Shown one piece after another: positions 52,001 through 58,000 of a DNA stretch of 64,000 nt. The stretch is from contig NC_134538.1 in assembly GCF_050624435.1 (NCBI RefSeq), positions 121,803,937 through 121,867,936 of the forward strand. The letters are read 5' to 3'. Source of the stretch: Tenrec ecaudatus. Taxonomy: Eukaryota; Chordata; Mammalia; Afrosoricida; Tenrecidae. A program made the translations under genes and the position numbers. The first letter of the stretch is position 1; each line of letters begins with the position of its first letter. The notes under the pieces are model-generated. The model did not search any database. It was not told the origin of the DNA and saw only the letters and a list, made by a program, of their open reading frames with translations.

Positions 52001-55000
52001 GACGGCCCACCCCTTTAGCCAGGATTCTCCACAGTAGGACTGGTGGCAAAAATGGACCAATCCCTTCTAGTGTTATACATACTCTGTTTGCATCGTCCTA
52101 CTCAAACATTTGGTGGGAGTTAGAGACTCGGATAGAAGAACCACATTAAGAAATTTCACTCCATTATATCCACTTTTGTCTTTTTCCATCTTTTTGTTGT
52201 TGTTCTTTTGTTATCTTTTAAATGACATTTTGTTTTCTCCATGTATGATGCTCTTCATACCATTCTGCAACTTGCCAAGTCTTTGATCACTAGTGTTCAC
52301 TGTGTCAAACCTGTTCTCTGCTTTACCAAGAATGATGTCCTTCGCTAGGGTCTGTGTGGTTGCTGGGTGCCATCGAGGCCATTCAGACCCATAGCGACCG
52401 TATGCACAGCAGAACGAAAAACACTGCACGGTCCTGTGCCATCCTCACAGTTGTTCCTATGCCGAAGTCCCTGATAAAACTTGTGCAAAGTGTAAGTGTC
52501 GCCAACCTGGTTTCTAAGGAACATTCTGGCTGCAGCTTATTCCAAGAGGGATTTGTTTTTCTGGCAGACCATGGTATTTTCAGTATTTTAAACCAGCACT
52601 CTAAATCAAGTGCACCAATTCTTCTCTGGTCTTGCTGATTATTACCCAGCTTTGTCATGCATATGGAGACAGGCACCACTGAGTCCTTAAAGTGACATCT
52701 TTGCTTTTTTAAAAATTTAATAAATGTTTTTATTGGGGCTCATACAACTCTCATCACAATCCATATATACATCAATTGAGTAAAGCACCCTTATACATTC
52801 ATTGCCCTCGCCATTCTCAAAATTCGCCTTCCACTTGGGTTCCTGGAATCAGCTCGTTTTCTTTTTTTTCTCTCCCCCTCCCTCCCCGTTTCCCCCTTCC
52901 CCCTTAATAGTTTATAAGTAATTATTTTATCTTATCTTACACTGCCCGGCATCTCCCCTCACCCAACTTCCCATTACCCAGAGAGTAGGTTACACATAGA
53001 TCCCCAAGATCGGTTCTCCCTTTCTACACCCCCTTCCCTCCCGGTGTCGCCACTTCCACCTCTGATCCTGAGGGGTTCGTCCATCCTAGATTCCCTGTGT
53101 CACCAGATCCCTACTGCACCGCTGTACATCCTCTGGTATAACCAGGTCCGCAAGGTAGAATTGGGGTCATGATAATTGGGAGGGGAGGAAGCGTTCAGGA
53201 ACTAGAGGAAGGTTTTGAGTTTCATTGTTGCTACACTGAACCCTTGCTTTTTAACACATTAATTAATGACATCTTTGCCTCACATTTGCCCAGTGTGATA
53301 CCTTGTTTGATTTCTTGACTGCTACTTCTACGGGCTTTGATTATGGATGCAGGTAAATGAAATCTTTGACAAGTTTCATCTTTTCCCCACTTATCACAAT
53401 GTTGTCTAGTCTAGTTCTGAGGATCTTTGTTTTCTTTATGTTAAGGCTGGACTGAAGGTTTAAGTTTTTTATCTTCATCAATAAGTGCTTTAAATCTCTT
53501 CATTTCAGGAAGCAAGGTAATGTTGTCTGCTTAGCTCAGATTGTTAAGGAGTCGCCCTCCGATCCTGGTGTTGCCCTTAGATAGTCCAGCTGCTCAGATT
53601 ACCTGATCGGCATGCAAATGGAAGAAGCACAGCGAAAGGCGACAGCCCACCTGATGCACACCATCCTGTTTGTAAACCACACTTCTTGTCTATGTACAAT
53701 TTCTGTACGAGCATTTAAACTATCTGGAATCCCCCTGCTTCACACTGGAATTCTCATTCTTTGTAATATTACCCATAATTTGTTATGATCCACACAGTCA
53801 AATACTCTTTTTAAAAAAATGAATAAATAATCTTAGTGGGGGCTCTTAAAGCTCTTATAATAATCCCTACATCAATTGTATCAAGCATATTTGTATGTTG
53901 CCATCATCATTTCCAAAGTATTTTCTTTCTACATGAGTCCTTGGTATCAGCTCCTCTTTTTTCCCTCCCTCCCCCATCCTTCCACCCTCATAGACCCCTG
54001 ATAAATTATAAATTACTATTATTTTCATATATAGTCAAATTCCTTTAAACAGTTATGCAAACACAATTAACCATCTTTCTGGTACACATATATTTTGATA
54101 CTGCATACATACATAGATTCCCCCACAGATGTGTTTTGGTTATATTTGCTGTTGTTTTAAAATTATGTATGTCATAGACATTTCCAACAAGCTCTTTTTT
54201 CTTGTGTACTTTTTAGTGATATTGTTTACCCTTGCTAAGCTGTGTACATGTAAACAAAATATTCTCATTCCCCCTTCAGTTTCACAGCCAAATCTGAGGG
54301 TGCATTTGGAGCACCCCCGATGTTCTCAGTAACTGTCATTCTTTCATGGGTACTCTGTACTGGGTGGGTGAGTGGTGAAAAGTCTAAATTCTCCTTTCTG
54401 TTTTTGCAATTACAAGGATTGTTCTTCACCAGTTCCCAGAATTAGGCCTGTGTTTTAGTGTTTCACAGGGCCTTTCAAGAATTACTCCAATGAGATAATT
54501 TCCCTTGGAAAACTTTGTCCATAATAGTCTTCATTGTCTAAATGGCTTCCTGAAACCCAGCCAAGTTTGAGATGTTATCTTCATCATTGATGAATATTTA
54601 TTAAACATCTCTGGATACCCCATTAAGAGAATGTTTGCACTCTCAAACTGTGACTGCTCCCTCCTTGTAACAAAATTACCCTGGGAATGAGCACAGCACC
54701 AGCGAGCATTATAGCCACGTGTCATTTCCTTGCCAGAGTGATACATACATGAACTACTTCATTGAATTTTCACCCAGGACTTTATGGGGAGCCCTCGTGG
54801 TACAGTGATTATTCGTTGAGCTGCTTACCACAAGATCAGTTCAAAACCACCCATTGCTCTGTGGGAGAAAGACAAGGTTTCTATTCCCACAGAGCAGCGG
54901 TTCTAAACCTGTGGATGTGACCCCTTTGGGGGTCGAACAACCCTTTCACAGGGGTCACCTGATTCATAACAATAGCAAAATGACAGTGATGAAGCATCAA

Positions 55001-58000
55001 CAAAATGATGTTCTGGTTGGGGGTCACCATCACATGAGGAACTGTATGAAAGGGTGACGGCATGAGGAAGGTTGAGAACCCCTGCCATCAAGAGTGACAC
55101 CCTCAGAAATTCATAGGGGCTTTCTTCCCTGGGGTCACGATGAGTTGGAATTGACTTGATAGTCGTGTGTGTAAAGGACCTTATGAGTCAGGTTCTATTA
55201 TTTCTCACAAATATATATGAGGGAAAAGAATATATACACACACACACACACCTAAGCGGTATCTTGTTGGTGGTGGTGGCTGGGCAGTCAGCTGTGACTC
55301 ATGCCAGCTCCAGGTGTAACATAAGCAAACATTTCCAGGTCCTGTGCCATGTTCAGGTATGTGTGAGTCTGTTGCGGTGGCTCCTGTATCAGTGCATCTC
55401 AACAAGTTCCCCTGGCCCTCGGCTTTGCTTTGACTAGTGATTGGGCTTTCCTGGTGATGCAACTGAAGGGAGGGAGCCCAGTGCTCATTACCACCAACAC
55501 AATTTGAATGTAACTATACTTAGTAATCAAAAAAAACCCACAATAAACCCCAAACCCCAAACAAACCCAAGATTCAAATCTAGATCTGATTTTAGAAAGT
55601 GGTTCTTAACCTGGGCTGCACTTTAGCATCACTTTTGTGGTATATGTGAAAATATGCTTGATACCATTGATTGTTGTAAGAGTTGTAAGAGACCCCAATA
55701 AAATAATTTTTTAATGAAAAAAAATTGTGGTGCCCGCTTCTCACCTTCAAAGAGTCTTATGCAATGGCTCTGGGGTTGAGCCTGGGTTTTTGTAATTCCA
55801 GTGGAGTCTAAGCTACTGCCAGGATCCAGTGATCAGAGCCTTGATGTTCAGTCCAGTAGGCACCACCACAAATAACTAAGTTTGAATTTAAAGTAAGTGA
55901 AATAAAGAAAAGCTGCTCTTCAGTCATCATAGCTGCGTGTCAAGTGCTCAGGAGCTGCCTGTGGCTGGTGGAGGCCTCAGGGACAGTGGGGGCCGCTCTT
56001 TTGCTGTTTACCTAGCTTTTCCAAGTGTGCGTGGGCTGGTTTACCTCTGATTTGTTTGAGACAGGAATTGCCTTTTTTATTTTGCATTATTATTTGTATT
56101 AGTTTAAAATTTAAACCCAGTGACTCATCCAGTTGCTGAGTCAGCCCCAAACCCTCTGTTCCCCACTCAGCACCCCATCAGCCCAATCGAATGCACATCC
56201 CCATGGCAGTTCTGTTGTTTCAGTGATGGCTTGCTCTCTGGTACTGTGGGGTGCTCGAGGCTTGTTTCAGGCATTTCCTCAGCCCTTTCTCCAAGGGACC
56301 CTGGAAAATGGGATTAGAAACCAAGATGTGGGTGACAGGTGTGCTCCCTGTGATTAGAGTGTCATTAGTTTTATACCTGAAAGAAATATATGTATTTATG
56401 TTAACCTCTGCAATATGAGGGGACTTCATAAAATTCATGGAAAACTGGAATCAAAAGATACTGGAATTTTTCATGAACTTTTAGAAGCCCCCTTGTCTTC
56501 ACATATCTTTCAATATTTCTATATGTTACCAATACAACTAGATAAGACTAAACCTGGATACTTACTGAGGTCTCTAGCTCATTTATTGTCAGATGAATCA
56601 TTGTAGTAATCTCCTCTGGCTATCTACTTAAACATTTTTATTATTAGAATTAATTGATTTGTATATTTTATGAGTTCATTTGCTGAGGCTGAATTACTCA
56701 TACAGTTTGGGGAAATCTTACAAAGATGTAGGAATCAGATAAACCAATAGGTTTTAGCTGATAATATGTTCATTGAAAAGCAGTCCAAGCCGGGAGGGTG
56801 GAAGGAGAGTGGGGTCAAGAGGGAGAACCGATTACAAGGATCTACATATAACCTCCTCCCTGGGGGGATGGACAACAGAAAAGTGGATGAAGGGAGATGT
56901 CGGACAGTGTAAGATATGACAAAATAATAATTTATAAATTATCAAGGGTTCATGAAGGAGGGGGGAGTTGGGGCGGAATGAGGAGCTGATGCCAGCGGCT
57001 TAGGTAGAGAGTAAATATTTTGAGAATGATGAGGTCAATGAATGTATCGATGTGCTTCACACAATAGATGTATGCATGGATTGGGATAAGAGTTGTATGT
57101 GCCCCTAATAAAGTGACTTAAAAAGAAGAAAAGCAGTCCAAGTGATATGCAGGGGTTTTTGTAACACTTATAAGGACTATTTTTATTATGATCCAGTAAT
57201 GGCATTACTTTTATTTTCAGTGTCTTTCCTGTAAACTTTAAAAAGGTATTAGGAGGAATTTGATAAGCTGTGTAAATTGATGACCCCCCCCACTTATTTA
57301 ATAATAAAAATTATTTTAAAAAGTAAATAACAAAAAGTTATTACTCGGTAACCATAACAGTAACTGTACACCTATTAGGATGTTTAAAATTTCACCTGGT
57401 GAGATAATTCTTTTTTAAAAAATAATTCTTTTTTGTTGTGTTATATTTTTAAGATGTTTTAAGAGAAAGTATGTTTAGCAGCAGTTAAAGTTTTAAATGT
57501 CATTACAATGATCACAAATGATAAATATGGTAGCATGCTTATAAACTCCTATAGACTTTGTAATAAAGGCTCTTAGATAGACTCCTTAGGGAAGATGGTT
57601 TTTGTTGGACCCTCGCTTCTCTGATACAGTAACTAGTGGAGTTAAGGAGGAGAACCCTGAGGGCACTGAAGCACAGTCATTGGGTTCGTACAGCTCCAAA
57701 CCAAACCACACTCATTGCCATCGAGCCACTTCACACCGCTCGGCACTCATTCTGGCATTAGACACCTGTTTCCAGACATGGACACCTTGTCTGGGGTCTT
57801 TCTCCCTTGGACTCGTCCGTGTCAGTTCATCACAAGGTTCCTGCTAGATGGAAAGCACGGGATCAAACACCGTGTTCTCATCCGTGGCACCGTTTCCTAG
57901 AAATCATGTGCAGGGTTACACTCTGCAGGAGGTCGGAAGGCTGGTGTGGTGGCGGCGTAATTGAGATGGCCAAGGCTCCTTTGGAAAGGCCACCCGATGC

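Larger units (their letters stand above)
49577..52320 (-). mobile_element. RTE/BovB LINE, antisense, with SINE and LTR insertions
   Basis: The minus strand encodes broken RTE pieces: KDVAWRTKALLTKAVVFPTT (49919-50119, the RT C-terminal region) and QTEQGHTAGCRIRNGVHQG (50424-50642). Right of these, cttcagttcttgggcatatg and further segments continue the consensus in order. An AfroSINE sits at about 50135-50310 and a family C LTR at 51545-52150; RTE sequence resumes at 52220-52320. Confidence 0.8.

Noticed and set aside
54887..55092. Clean 8-bp duplication for the SPIN at 54895
   Set aside because: Flanking octamers ccacagag and ccatcaag agree at only five positions, so it is not claimed as an intact duplication.
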